From the NCBI RefSeq assembly GCF_030269325.1, contig NZ_BSTD01000003.1:62001-126000 (forward strand): DNA of 64,000 nucleotides, written 5' to 3'. The position numbers were made by a program, and so were the translations under genes. Below, in pieces: positions 51,316 to 60,595 of the stretch. The stretch comes from Amycolatopsis sp. NBRC 101858 (lineage in GTDB: Bacteria > Actinomycetota > Actinomycetes > Mycobacteriales > Pseudonocardiaceae). The notes beneath the pieces were generated by a model. That model made no database searches, was not told where the DNA came from, and saw only the letters and a list, made by a program, of their open reading frames with translations. The number at the start of each line of letters is the position of its first letter. Positions within the stretch are counted from its first letter, which is position 1.

Positions 51316-51370
51316 CCCGTTTTCCACGCTACCGCCCGGCACCGACAGTTTCGGGCCGGCGCCGGAACCG

Positions 51371-52981
51371 TCAGGCGCGGTCTTCGATGCGGGCCCGGAC
51401 CGCGGCCGCATACGTGTCGACCGCCGTGGCCGCCGCCGTCAGCTCGCAGGGGCCGTCGATCAGCAGCCTCTTCGCCGGAACGTACGCCTGCTCCAGTTCC
51501 GGGTCGCCCGCCAAGCCCTGCTCGCGCGCCAGCTCGTTGTCGGCCGTCAAGCGCGCCCGGAGTTCCTCGCGGCGGGCGACCAGGCCGTCGAGCACCGCGC
51601 GCTGGCGGCGGCCGTCCTCGACCGCCGGGGCGACCGCGTGCTCGTGGCCGCCGATGTGCTTCTCGACCCACTCCGCGTCGCCGTCGACCTCGGCCGAGCG
51701 CAGCTGCTTCAGCGCGCCGCGCAGTCGCTGGGCGCGGGCCGGCAGCATCGCGACGCCGGTGAACCGGGTCGCCACGCGCAACTGGTACGCCTCGATCTCG
51801 GCGAGCTCCTCCACGGCCTGGGTCAGCACGTCGAGGCGGCCCGCGAGGTCGTCGGGCGCCGGGCGGGCGCCGAGCGTGCTCGCCCGCACCGCCGCGACCC
51901 CGGGCGAGGACTCCTCCCGGAACCCGAGCAGCAGGCGGATGCCGAGCTCGGCCGCGCGGCCGGCGAGCGGGGCCAGCACCTCGCCGACGAGCCGGTCGGG
52001 TTCGGCGGAGTCGTCGATCGCGTCGACGACGAGCGTGCGCCCCGCGACCCCGGTGGTGAGCCGGTCTTCGATGCGGTGGCGGATGGCGTCGGCCGTGCGG
52101 CCGGTGGCGTCGACGGCCAGGTCGACGCTGCCCGCCGGCGGCATCTCGCCGAGCGCGGGCGGCAGGCCGGGCACGCCCAGGGAGCGTTCGCGGTCGGCGA
52201 GGACGATCCCGAACCGCAGCGCCGCGGCCACCGGCGAGCCGGCCTCGCCGGTGTCGACGACCCAGACGGTGCCGGGCTCGGCCTTGGCGAACCAGTCGGC
52301 GACGCTCTGCACGAAGGAGACGTCGACGGCTTCACCGACGGGCCGCGAAAAGCTGGCGTCGACGGCCGGGCTGCCCGAGGTCCAGATGCTCAGCTGCGGC
52401 AGGTGCCCCAGCATCGTCTCGACCGGGATCATCCAGGTGCCGGTGTCCTTGCCGACGACCACGCCGACGACGTGGCCGGTCGCCTCGTCGAGCACGGCCG
52501 TGCCCCCGAAACCGGGGCCGAGCGGTTCGGCTTCGGCGGTGCGGAACAGGCGGACCCACTCGCCGCCGGCGCTGCCGGGCTGCTCGGGGCCGCCGAGCCG
52601 GGCGTGGGTCCAGCGGCCGACCGAGCCCGGTGGGAAGCCGAAGGCGCGCACGAGCTGGTGTTCGCCGAGCGGCATGCGGTGCAGCGGCGCGCGGAAGACG
52701 CGGGATTCGGGACGTTCGAGCCGCAGCACGGCGAGGTCGCCGCGGCCGCCCCCGTCGGAGGGCACCCAGCAGCCGTCGACGACGGTGGCCGTGCCGGGCA
52801 TCGCCTCGGCCAGGCCGACGAAGTCGACGCTCAGCGCGGAGCGCGGCCCCCCGGCGGTCTCGACGACGTGCGCGCTCGTGAGAACGTGGTACTCGTCGAG
52901 CACCGTGCCCGCGCCGCACACCCGGCCGAGTTCGTCGTGCAGCCGGACCCGCCAGCGTCGTCGCTCACGCTCGAACCCCAT
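51371..52981 (-). CDS. Trypsin-like protein with inactive protease and P-loop sites
   Basis: 536 aa from the ATG at 52981. Residues about 8-190 are a chymotrypsin-fold domain: LTSAHVVE with H38, GRGDLAVLRLE with D82, but the nucleophile region reads GPGFGGTAVLD, with G159 where GDSGGP has serine. A second domain opens with VWVVDTGEAGSPVAAAL (about 239-255), shaped like a P-loop but without the GKS/T lysine. The rest is helical, Arg/Glu/Leu-rich (to about 510). Active relatives combine trypsin with STAND-type NTPases in stress or conflict systems; this copy looks dead at both sites yet is intact in frame. A binding or sensing role is inferred. Confidence 0.75.
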   Translation of the reverse strand: MGFERERRRWRVRLHDELGRVCGAGTVLDEYHVLTSAHVVETAGGPRSALSVDFVGLAEAMPGTATVVDGCWVPSDGGGRGDLAVLRLERPESRVFRAPLHRMPLGEHQLVRAFGFPPGSVGRWTHARLGGPEQPGSAGGEWVRLFRTAEAEPLGPGFGGTAVLDEATGHVVGVVVGKDTGTWMIPVETMLGHLPQLSIWTSGSPAVDASFSRPVGEAVDVSFVQSVADWFAKAEPGTVWVVDTGEAGSPVAAALRFGIVLADRERSLGVPGLPPALGEMPPAGSVDLAVDATGRTADAIRHRIEDRLTTGVAGRTLVVDAIDDSAEPDRLVGEVLAPLAGRAAELGIRLLLGFREESSPGVAAVRASTLGARPAPDDLAGRLDVLTQAVEELAEIEAYQLRVATRFTGVAMLPARAQRLRGALKQLRSAEVDGDAEWVEKHIGGHEHAVAPAVEDGRRQRAVLDGLVARREELRARLTADNELAREQGLAGDPELEQAYVPAKRLLIDGPCELTAAATAVDTYAAAVRARIEDRA

Positions 52982-53201
52982 TCGGCGGACCCTACGCCGT
53001 GATCGCCGCGGCTCGGGCGCCGACCTCCCTACCCAGCGGTAATGGCTCACCCGAACGGATGCTGCCATTCGTCGCAATGCCAAGGGTTTTCGTACCGGAG
53101 TGAGTGTCTCGACCCGTTTGGGGACCGCTCAGCGGGACCGTGGCGCCGTCCGGCGGTCTGCCCGAAAGATCACCGAACACTGCACCGCCACGCGCGGGAA
53201 G

Positions 53202-53735
53202 TCAGACGCGGCCGAACACCCAGCTGCCCGGGGCCGCCGGGTCGTCGCCGGCCCAGAACTCGAACCAGTGCCCGGTGAACTCCTCGCGGGACAGCCTGCC
53301 GTCACCGTCGAGGTCGAGGAGGGCGAAGACCTCGTCCGTCGGCGTGTCGACGCCGTTCCACGCCTCGATCAGGCGCCGGTACTCGGCGGCGGAGATGGCG
53401 CCGTCGCCGTTTTCGTCGACGGCTTCGAACATCGCGTCGGCGGTGCCCGTGACGGCGCCCGGCATCTTCGGGAGCTCGTCGACGACGCCGAGGACCTCGT
53501 CGAGGGTGACCTTGCCGTCACGGTTGCGGTCGGACGCGTCGCGCAGCGTCGCCCACCAGCCCATCATGATCGCCGCGAGCTTCTCGCCCTCGGGTGTGCC
53601 GGTGTCGGTACCCCGGAGGTCGAGCCATCTCGCCGTGAGCGCCCGGAAGTCGGCCTCGGTGAGGTAGCCGTCGTCGTCGGTGTCCATCGCGCCGAACACG
53701 CCGGAGATCTTGCGTCGCTGGAAGTCACTGGCCAT
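53202..53735 (-). CDS. EF-hand calcium-binding protein with four loops
   Basis: 177 aa from the ATG at 53735. Four canonical 12-residue EF-hand loops are visible: DTDDDGYLTEAD (18-29), then DRNRDGKVTLDE, DENGDGAISAAE and DLDGDGRLSREE, all with D at position 1, G at 6 and an acidic residue at 12, so all four should bind Ca2+. Hydrophobic helices (AAIMMGWWATL, FTGHWFEFWAG) flank them. This is the calerythrin/sarcoplasmic-calcium-binding-protein-like form of actinomycetes. It has no signal peptide, so a cytoplasmic Ca2+ buffer or sensor is inferred. Confidence 0.9.
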   Translation of the reverse strand: MASDFQRRKISGVFGAMDTDDDGYLTEADFRALTARWLDLRGTDTGTPEGEKLAAIMMGWWATLRDASDRNRDGKVTLDEVLGVVDELPKMPGAVTGTADAMFEAVDENGDGAISAAEYRRLIEAWNGVDTPTDEVFALLDLDGDGRLSREEFTGHWFEFWAGDDPAAPGSWVFGRV

Positions 53736-53791
53736 GGCCGACAGCTTGGTCCCGATGACCGGCACCCCACGACGTCCGGCCGAGTACACCC

Positions 53792-53823
53792 GCGCCACGA
53801 CCCGGTGATCCGGGTCGTGGCGC
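53792..53823. terminator. 14-bp hairpin between the EF-hand gene and polA
   Basis: GCGCCACGACCCGG (53792-53805) pairs perfectly with CCGGGTCGTGGCGC (53810-53823) across TGAT. It may back up the polA terminator or insulate the EF-hand promoter. Confidence 0.6.
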
Positions 53824-53853
53824 AGAGTGACACCGCTTGAGGGGGTCCGGGTG

Positions 53854-53884
53854 GAAAAGCCCCCGGCCCGGGGCGGAGCCCCGG
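53854..53884 (-). terminator. polA intrinsic-type terminator
   Basis: On the minus strand CCGGGGC and GCCCCGG (53884-53878 and 53874-53868) close a 3-nt loop just after the stop; a second C/G run and then UUUU (about 53858-53855) follow. The U tract is unusual in this GC-rich DNA. Confidence 0.6.
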
Positions 53885-53889
53885 ATGTC

Positions 53890-56631
53890 TCAGTGCGCGG
53901 CTTCGTTCCAGGATCGGCCGTAGCCGACCGAGACCTCCAGCGGCACCGCCAGCTCGTAGGCCGACCCCATGCCGTGGCGCACCAGCTTCTCCAGCTCGTC
54001 GCGCTCGCCCTCGGCGACCTCGAGCACCAGTTCGTCGTGGACCTGCAGCAGGATCCGGCTCTTCAGCTTCGCCTCGACCAGCGCGCGGTGGACGTTGAGC
54101 ATCGCGACCTTGATGATGTCGGCCGCGCTGCCCTGGATCGGGGCGTTCAGCGCCATCCGCTCGGCCATCTCGCGGCGCTGGCGGTTGTCGCTGTTGAGGT
54201 CCGGCAGGTAGCGGCGGCGGCCGAAGACCGTCTCGGTGTACCCGTTCTTCGCCGCGACGCCGACGACCGAGTGGAGGTAGTCGCGCACCCCGCCGAAGCG
54301 GTCGAAGTACGCCTCCATCTGGGACTTGGCGTCCTCGGTCGAGATCCGCAGCTGCTGCGAGAGCCCGTACGCCGACAGCCCGTACGCCAGGCCGTACGAC
54401 ATCGCCTTGACGCGGTAGCGCAGCTCCGGCGTGATCTCCTCCGGCGGCATCGAGAACGCCCGCGACGCGACGAACGTGTGCAGGTCCTCCCCCGAGTTGA
54501 ACGCCTCGATCAGGCCCTCGTCCTGGGAGAGGTGCGCCATGATCCGCATTTCGATCTGGCTGTAGTCCGCGGTCATCAGCTCGGTGAAGCCCTCGCCGAC
54601 CACGAACGCGTCGCGGATGCGGCGGCCTTCCTCGGTGCGGACCGGGATGTTCTGCAGGTTCGGCTCGGTCGAGGACAGCCGCCCGGTGGCCGCGATGGTC
54701 TGCAGCAGCGTGGTGTGGATGCGCCCGTCGTCGGCGACGGACTTGATCAGCCCCTCGACCGTGGTGCGCAGCTTCGTCGCGTCCCGGTGCTCCAGCATGT
54801 GCTGCAGGAACGGGTGCTCGGTCTTCTCGAACAGGCCCTGCAGCGCCTCGGCGTCGGTCGTGTAGCCGGTCTTGGTGCGCTTGGTCTTCGGCATGCCCAG
54901 CTCGTCGAACAGCACGACCTGCAGCTGCTTCGGCGAGCCGAGGTTGATCTGCTTGCCGATCACCGCGTACGCCTCGTCCGCCGCCTGCGTGACGCGCGAG
55001 AGGTAGTGCGCCTCGAGCGTGGTCAGCTGCTCCAGGTCGACGGCGACGCCGGCGATCTCCAGCTCGGTGATGACCTCCAGCAGGGGCAGCTCCAGCTCGG
55101 CGAGCAGCCGCGCGCCGCCGATCTGCTCGAGCTCCTTGTCGAGCGCGCCGGCCAGCTCGAAGATCGCGCGGGCCTTGACCAGCTCCTCCTGGATCTCCTT
55201 CTGCTCCAGGCCTTCCGCGCCGCCGTCGAGCAGGGACAGCTGGCCGTCGCCGCCGTCGGTCTCCGAGCGCAGCTCGCGGTGCAGGTACCGCAGCGCGAGG
55301 TCGTCGAGCTCGAACGTGCGCTGCCCGGGCCGCACGAGGTAGGCGGCCAGCGCGGTGTCCATCGCCAGCCCGGCCAGCACCCAGCCGCGGGAGCGGATCG
55401 CGTGCAGCGGGACCTTGAGGTCGTGGCCGGTCTTGCGGATCTTCGGGTCGGCGAACCACGCGGCGAGCGCGGCGTCGTCGGCCTGGTCCATCGCCGTCAC
55501 GTCGACGTACGCGCCTTCGCCGTCGGCCGAAGCGAAGGCGACCGCGCGCAGGTCGGACCGGACCGACGCACCCACGGTGCGGAAGGCCAGCGCCACCGGC
55601 TCGCCCTCGCCCGCGTGCGCCGCGAGCCACGCCGGCAGCGCGCCGGGGGCCAGCGCGTCACCCGAGACCTCGAAGCCTTCGTCGGCCTCCGGCTCGGCGC
55701 TCTGCAGCGTCGCGAACAGCCGGTCGCGCAGGACGCGGAACTCCAGCTCGTCGAACAGCGCGTGCACCGCCTCGCGGTCCCACGGGCGCAGCTCCAGCCC
55801 CGACGGGCCGACCTCCAGCTCGACGTCGCGGATCAGCTCGGTGAGCTGGCGGTTCAGCTGGACCGAGCTGAGGTGCGCCCGGAGCGCCTCCCCGGCTTTG
55901 CCTTTTACTTCGTCGACCCGGTCGATCAGGTCGTCGAGCGAGCCGAACTGCTTGATCCACTTGGCCGCGGTCTTCTCGCCGACGCCGGGGATGTTCGGCA
56001 GGTTGTCCGAGGGGTCGCCGCGCAGCGCGGCGAAGTCCGGGTACTGCCGCGGGGTGAGCCCGTACTTCTCCTCGACGGCGTCCGGCGTGAACCGGGTCAT
56101 CTCCGAGACGCCGCGCTTCGGGTACAGCACGGTGACCTGGTCGGTGACCAGCTGCAGCGCGTCGCGGTCACCCGTACAGATGAGGACCTCGAAGTCTTCG
56201 GCCGTCGCCTGTGTCGTGAGCGTGGCGATGATGTCGTCGGCCTCGAAGTTCTCCTTCGTCAGCGACGGGATGCCGAGCACGTCGAGCACCTCCCGCACCA
56301 GGTCGACCTGGCCGCGGAACTCGTCCGGCGTCGTGCTGCGGTTCGCCTTGTACTCGGCGTAGGTCTCCGAGCGGAACGTCTTGCGCGAGAGGTCGAACGC
56401 CACCGCGAGGTGGGTCGGTGTCTCGTCGCGCAGGAGGTTGATGAGCATCGAGGTGAACCCGAAGACCGCGTTCGTGACCTGCCCGGTCTTGGTCTTGAAG
56501 TTCTCCGCGGGCAGCGCGAAAAAGGCGCGGTAGGCCATCGAATGGCCGTCGATCAGCAGCAGCTTCGGCCGCTCGGCGACAGTGGTCGTTCCTGTGGCGT
56601 TGGCAACGGTCGTCTTCTCACTCGGGCTCAC
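53890..56631 (-). CDS. polA: DNA polymerase I
   Basis: 913 aa from the GTG at 56631. It fills gaps and removes RNA primers. The 5'-3' exonuclease (residues 1 to about 300) has LLIDGHSMAYRAFFAL, AVAFD and the VCTGDRD-like ICTGDRDALQL metal sites with the H3TH region. The middle domain (about 330-500) lacks the DxE exonuclease motif (VALAFRTVGAS at its start), so it should not proofread, as in mycobacterial PolA. The polymerase domain is complete: YSQIEMRIMAHLS, the O-helix RYRVKAMSYGLAYGLS and QVHDELVLEV. Its upstream neighbour is divergent. Confidence 0.97.
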   Translation of the reverse strand: MSPSEKTTVANATGTTTVAERPKLLLIDGHSMAYRAFFALPAENFKTKTGQVTNAVFGFTSMLINLLRDETPTHLAVAFDLSRKTFRSETYAEYKANRSTTPDEFRGQVDLVREVLDVLGIPSLTKENFEADDIIATLTTQATAEDFEVLICTGDRDALQLVTDQVTVLYPKRGVSEMTRFTPDAVEEKYGLTPRQYPDFAALRGDPSDNLPNIPGVGEKTAAKWIKQFGSLDDLIDRVDEVKGKAGEALRAHLSSVQLNRQLTELIRDVELEVGPSGLELRPWDREAVHALFDELEFRVLRDRLFATLQSAEPEADEGFEVSGDALAPGALPAWLAAHAGEGEPVALAFRTVGASVRSDLRAVAFASADGEGAYVDVTAMDQADDAALAAWFADPKIRKTGHDLKVPLHAIRSRGWVLAGLAMDTALAAYLVRPGQRTFELDDLALRYLHRELRSETDGGDGQLSLLDGGAEGLEQKEIQEELVKARAIFELAGALDKELEQIGGARLLAELELPLLEVITELEIAGVAVDLEQLTTLEAHYLSRVTQAADEAYAVIGKQINLGSPKQLQVVLFDELGMPKTKRTKTGYTTDAEALQGLFEKTEHPFLQHMLEHRDATKLRTTVEGLIKSVADDGRIHTTLLQTIAATGRLSSTEPNLQNIPVRTEEGRRIRDAFVVGEGFTELMTADYSQIEMRIMAHLSQDEGLIEAFNSGEDLHTFVASRAFSMPPEEITPELRYRVKAMSYGLAYGLSAYGLSQQLRISTEDAKSQMEAYFDRFGGVRDYLHSVVGVAAKNGYTETVFGRRRYLPDLNSDNRQRREMAERMALNAPIQGSAADIIKVAMLNVHRALVEAKLKSRILLQVHDELVLEVAEGERDELEKLVRHGMGSAYELAVPLEVSVGYGRSWNEAAH

Positions 56632-56693
56632 GGGCCCGAGTCTAGGCTGAGGGTCCGACACTCTTACGTGTCGCATAGGAACAGGAGCTTTGC

Positions 56694-57134
56694 GTGACCG
56701 AAAGTGCCGCCCCCATCGACGTGGACCGGCTGTCGGGGATCGACCCCGCCGCGGCGGACCAGCAGCTGAACGACAAGGTCGGCATGAAGCTGCTGGAAGC
56801 GACCGCCGAACGCGTGGTCGGCACGATCCCGGTCGAGGGCAACCTCCAGCCGTACGGCCTGCTGCACGGCGGCGCCAACGCCGTGCTCGCCGAAGCGCTG
56901 GGCTCGACGGTCGCCGCGCTGAACGCGGGCCCGGACCGCGCCGCGATGGGGCTGGAGCTGTCCTGCACGCACCACCGGGCCGTCCGCTCGGGCACCGTCA
57001 CCGGCGTCGCGACGCCGCTGCACGTCGGCCGCGGCACCATCACCGCGGAGATCGTGCTGACCGACGACGAGGGCCGCCGCACCTGCACCGCCCGGCTCAC
57101 CTGCGTCGTCCGGGACCGCCCGCCGGGCGCCTGA
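56694..57134 (+). CDS. PaaI/hotdog-fold thioesterase
   Basis: 146 aa. The hotdog fold of PaaI-type acyl-CoA thioesterases is shown by QPYGLLHGGANAVLAEALGSTVAAL, with the HGG loop that positions CoA, and ELSCTHHRAVRSGTVTGVATPLHVGRGTITAEIVLTDDEG. Proteins with this layout often hydrolyse 1,4-dihydroxy-2-naphthoyl-CoA in menaquinone synthesis or phenylacetyl-CoA intermediates; I cannot tell which. The GTG at 56694 lies 62 bp from the polA start, in divergent orientation. A LysR gene follows after 3 bp. Confidence 0.88.
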   Translation: MTESAAPIDVDRLSGIDPAAADQQLNDKVGMKLLEATAERVVGTIPVEGNLQPYGLLHGGANAVLAEALGSTVAALNAGPDRAAMGLELSCTHHRAVRSGTVTGVATPLHVGRGTITAEIVLTDDEGRRTCTARLTCVVRDRPPGA

Positions 57135-57137
57135 GCC

Positions 57138-58109
57138 GTGGACCTCGACCTCGCCCAGGTGCGGGCGTTCGTCGTGACCGCCGACCAGCGACACTTCGGG
57201 CGCGCGGCCCAGGCGCTGTTCCTCACCCAGCAGGCGCTGTCGAAGCGGATCCGGAAGCTCGAGGACACCCTCGCCACGCCGTTGTTCCTGCGCACCAACC
57301 GTTCGGTCGAGCTCACCGCCGACGGCGAGCGCTTCCTCCCGCACGCGCGCGAGCTGGTACGGGTGGCCGACGCGGCGGTGGCCGCCATGGGCGCCGAGGA
57401 CCGGCCGCTGCGCCTCGACGTCGTCGACTTCCGGTTGTCCCCCATGTTCCTGCTGCGCCGGCTCGCCGAGCGGGAGCCGGCGCTGCGGATCGACCGGGTC
57501 GCCGGCGCCGGGTTCGCGAACGCCGTCGAGCCGCTGCTGACCGGCCGGCTCGACGCCGCCATCGGCCGCGTCACCGGCTTCGGCGGGCCGCTGCCCGACG
57601 AGCTGGAGCACCGCCCGATCCGGCTCGAACCCCTGGTCGCGCTGCTCGCCCCGGAGCACCCCCTAGCCCAGCAGGACGTGCTCCGGTTCGACGAGCTGCG
57701 CGCCGAGGGGATCTGGCTGCCGGGATCCGGCGGGGCCGCCGAATGGCTGTCCTACCTGCGCGCGATGTGCGACCGGTTCGCCGTGCCGATCGACGACTCC
57801 GGCGTCAGCTACGACCTGCGGCACACGCTCGAGCAGACGCGCTACGGCAAGCGGCGCGTCACCCTCGCCGGGGCCGACATGGAGCTCGCGCCCGACCTCG
57901 ACCTGACGGTCCTGCCCTTCGCGCCGTCCCCGCTGTTCCCGTGGTCGCTGGTCTGGCGGCGCGGGAAGGCGCACCCGGCACTGCGGCGGCTCCTGGCACT
58001 GGCCGGGCGCACCAGCCGCGAAGAGGACTGGTGCGCCTACGACCCGGAGCACGCCTGGCTGCCGGAGGACGACCTCAAGCTCGCAGCCGCCGCGCGAACC
58101 AATCGCTGA
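57138..58109 (+). CDS. LysR-family transcriptional regulator
   Basis: 323 aa from the GTG at 57138. The winged helix-turn-helix (LAQVRAFVVTADQRHFGRAAQALFLTQQALSKRIRKLEDTLATPLFLRTNRSVELTADGERF) is textbook LysR. The effector domain (about 90-300) runs LRLDVVDFRLSPMFLLRRLAEREPALRIDRV and ends with an extended tail. The gene lies 3 bp after the thioesterase gene, so they may be co-transcribed; LysR proteins more often regulate a divergent gene. Its 3' end overlaps the convergent alpha/beta-hydrolase gene by 35 bp. Confidence 0.92.
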   Translation: MDLDLAQVRAFVVTADQRHFGRAAQALFLTQQALSKRIRKLEDTLATPLFLRTNRSVELTADGERFLPHARELVRVADAAVAAMGAEDRPLRLDVVDFRLSPMFLLRRLAEREPALRIDRVAGAGFANAVEPLLTGRLDAAIGRVTGFGGPLPDELEHRPIRLEPLVALLAPEHPLAQQDVLRFDELRAEGIWLPGSGGAAEWLSYLRAMCDRFAVPIDDSGVSYDLRHTLEQTRYGKRRVTLAGADMELAPDLDLTVLPFAPSPLFPWSLVWRRGKAHPALRRLLALAGRTSREEDWCAYDPEHAWLPEDDLKLAAAARTNR

Positions 58110-58857
58110 ACGCCGCGTCGACGCGGGCCGCCTCCGGCGTCCCCGGCGCGAACTCGTGGCCCATCCCGCCGACCGTCACCAGCTCGGTCCCCAGCTCCTC
58201 GCGCAGCGCCCGGGCCGGCTCGCGGACGGCGGCGTCGTCGGCTTCGCCCGCCACGATCAGCAGTGGCGCGCTCAGCTCCCCGGCCCGGCGCACGAAGTCG
58301 TAGCGGTCGGCGACGGCCCGGGACCGCGGGCTCCACGGGTACGTGACGTCGAAGAGCCGCTCGTTTCGGCCGATCACCGGCGCCAGCCGGGCGACCGGGC
58401 TGACCACCGCGGCGGCCTCGACCGCGACCTGCCCGCGGGCGAGCACCTCCAACGCGACCAGTGAGCCCGCCGAGCCCCCGAAGACGCCGAGCGGGCCGTC
58501 CGCGCCCGGGAGCCGGCTCCGCAGCTCCGCCAGCGCCGCCGGGAACTCCGCCGCCGCCTGCTCGGTCACCGGCTCGAAGACGTTGAGCACCGCGTCCTCG
58601 CTCGCCCGCCGGAACAGCTCCGCCGGGCCGCCGTCGGGCAGCCTGGCCCCGGTCAGCGGCAGGCCGAGGTACACCCGCCAGGCCTGCAGGCCGGTCATCG
58701 GCACCGCTTCGGCGAAGGCCTGCTCGCTCGCGGGCACCTCCATCAGGTGCCAGCCGGCCACCAGCGCGGCCGGAGCTTCCCGGTCCGCCGGCGGCAGTGC
58801 CACGAACGGCACCCCGGCCGCGACCCCTTCGACGGTTTCCTGCTCGGCGATCCGCAT
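58075..58857 (-). CDS. Alpha/beta-hydrolase
   Basis: 260 aa from the ATG at 58857, preceded by GGGAGAAG. The nucleophile elbow is GVFGGSAGSLVALEVLARG, the acid is in LLIVAGEADDAAVREPA and the histidine in GGMGHEFAPGTPEAARVD. These are all residues expected of a serine hydrolase in the dienelactone hydrolase/prolyl-oligopeptidase-like group. An N-terminal VEGVAAGVPFVALPPAD segment replaces the usual first strands. Substrate unknown. ACAACCGGTGGTTGT (58939-58953), about 80 bp upstream, is a possible operator. Confidence 0.82.
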   Translation of the reverse strand: MRIAEQETVEGVAAGVPFVALPPADREAPAALVAGWHLMEVPASEQAFAEAVPMTGLQAWRVYLGLPLTGARLPDGGPAELFRRASEDAVLNVFEPVTEQAAAEFPAALAELRSRLPGADGPLGVFGGSAGSLVALEVLARGQVAVEAAAVVSPVARLAPVIGRNERLFDVTYPWSPRSRAVADRYDFVRRAGELSAPLLIVAGEADDAAVREPARALREELGTELVTVGGMGHEFAPGTPEAARVDAAFSDWFARRLRA

Positions 58858-59409
58858 CCCGCTTCTCCCTGTCTCTCGGTTGCCTCCAGCCAACCGCCGG
58901 GGAGCGGGACGGGTCCAACAGCCGTTCCGGCGCCCACGACAACCGGTGGTTGTGACAGCGGTGCCCGGGGAGGCGGCCGTTCGGGCAGACCTCGTGTCCC
59001 GGTGAGCGGGGGGGGTGGTCTGTTCGGCCGCCCGAACCGGACGTAAGGTGCATCCCTACGGCGGTGCCCGCCCCGCGGAGCCCCCGCCAGGGTGAACAGC
59101 GGATCGCCGGAAACCGGCCACGCACCGCGCGCCGAAATGGGCCATGACATACCGCGGAAACACAGCTGTCACCCATTCGCCAAACAAGCGCCGATACTTA
59201 GCATCGCTGCGTGACCAGCGGCGGGCTGTAACGAAACGTCGTTCGCCTTTTCGTGCAATTCGTGTCGGTTGCGATCGTCACGATGTGGACACAGAGTAGT
59301 GAGGCCGCCTGTGCACATGACGGGCGAGAGGGATATCTTCCTGCCCTAACCTAGCCCCTGTGTCGGGGGCAACGCCTACCGGCGGCTGGTTGGTCATGGG
59401 AGGTAGTCG
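58858..59409. promoter_or_regulatory. 552-bp divergent regulatory region upstream of the liv operon
   Basis: No ORF here is supported. The left part has ACAACCGGTGGTTGT (58939-58953), an inverted repeat likely to serve the hydrolase gene. The right part (about 59160-59390) is the most AT-rich stretch of the neighbourhood, with CGATACTTAGCATCG (59191-59205), AACGAAACGTCGTTCG (59232-59247) and CCCTAACCTAG (59343-59353), the last a plausible -10 for livJ. The long leader may integrate nitrogen or amino acid signals. Confidence 0.5.
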
Positions 59410-60573
59410 GTGTCAGGAGTGCGTTTTGGACGGGTCCTCGCCCTCGCGGCGGCGACGTCGCTTGCGCTGGCGGGCTGTGCCGGCGGCAGCAGCTCGTCGG
59501 GCAGCGGTGACAGCAGCACGCTGAAGATCGGGTTCATGGGCGACCTGACCGGTGAGAACTCCGGGATCGTGATCCCGCCCAACAACGGCGCGAAGCTCGC
59601 GATCGACGAGTACAACGCCACGAACCCGAGCGTGAAGCTCGAGCTCAAGAACTACGACAGCCAGGGCAAGCCGGAACAGGCCACCTCGCTGGTGCAGACC
59701 GCGATCGGCACGGACAAGATCACCGCGCTGATCGGCCCGGCCTTCTCGGGTGAGTCGAAGGCCGTCGGCGGCGTCCTGGAGCAGGGCAAGATCCCGAGCG
59801 TGTCGCCGTCGGCGACCAACCCGGGCCTGGCCGGCAACGGCTGGAAGTACTGGCACCGCGTCGTCGCGAACGACAACGACCAGGGCCCCGGTATCGCGAA
59901 CTTCCTCATCACGGCGAAGTCGCCGAAGAACGCCTACGTCATCTCGGACGACCAGGAGTACAGCGTCGGCCTGGCCGACGCGTTCGAGAAGACCTTCAAG
60001 GACAAGGGCATCACGACCGAGCGCGACAAGTTCGCCAAGGACGCGTCGGACTACTCGTCGACCGTGCAGAAGGTCAAGGCCGCCAACCCGGACGTCATCG
60101 CCTACGGCGGTTACTACGCCCAGGCCGGCCGTCTGCTCAAGCAGCTCCGTGACGGCGGCGTGAAGGCCACCTTCGCCACCGGTGACGGTTCGCTCGACCC
60201 GCAGCTGGTCTCCGGTGCGGGTGCCGCGGCCGCCGAAGGCGCCGTCGTCGGCTGCCCGTGCAACATCCCGGACGCGGGTGCCACCAACGAGTTCGCCACG
60301 AAGTACAAGGCGAAGTTCAACGTCGCCCCGGCGATCTACGCGACCGAGGGCTACGACGCCGCGACCGCCATCATCAACGCGGTCAAGGCGGGCAACACCA
60401 CGGGCGAGAAGATCAACGACTTCCTCAAGACCGAGGACTTCAAGGGCGCGTCGAAGCAGATCAAGTTCAAGGACAACGGCGAGCCGCAGACCAACGCGAT
60501 CTACGTCTACCAGGTCGTCGGCGGGGTCATCAAGAACCTCGGCGCTTCGACCGAAGCCAAGATCGCCGGCTGA
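59410..60573 (+). CDS. livJ: Branched-chain amino acid-binding lipoprotein
   Basis: 387 aa from the GTG at 59410, seven bases after GGGAGG. A lipoprotein signal peptide ends in LALAGC with C23 as lipid anchor, followed by a Gly/Ser linker. The mature protein is a type I periplasmic binding protein of the Leu/Ile/Val or HAAT class: IGFMGDLTGENSG, ALIGPAFSGESKAV, SATNPGLAG, YVISDDQEYSVGLADAF and DVIAYGGYYAQAG. It captures branched-chain amino acids or related amides and delivers them to the permeases encoded downstream. A strong hairpin follows it. Confidence 0.92.
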   Translation: MSGVRFGRVLALAAATSLALAGCAGGSSSSGSGDSSTLKIGFMGDLTGENSGIVIPPNNGAKLAIDEYNATNPSVKLELKNYDSQGKPEQATSLVQTAIGTDKITALIGPAFSGESKAVGGVLEQGKIPSVSPSATNPGLAGNGWKYWHRVVANDNDQGPGIANFLITAKSPKNAYVISDDQEYSVGLADAFEKTFKDKGITTERDKFAKDASDYSSTVQKVKAANPDVIAYGGYYAQAGRLLKQLRDGGVKATFATGDGSLDPQLVSGAGAAAAEGAVVGCPCNIPDAGATNEFATKYKAKFNVAPAIYATEGYDAATAIINAVKAGNTTGEKINDFLKTEDFKGASKQIKFKDNGEPQTNAIYVYQVVGGVIKNLGASTEAKIAG

Positions 60574-60595
60574 CGGAGCGGTAGAAACACCTAAC

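Noticed and set aside
58894..59160. Short frames in the region upstream of the liv operon
   Set aside because: They are low-complexity, lack ribosome-binding sites, and overlap on both strands; regulatory DNA is the better reading.
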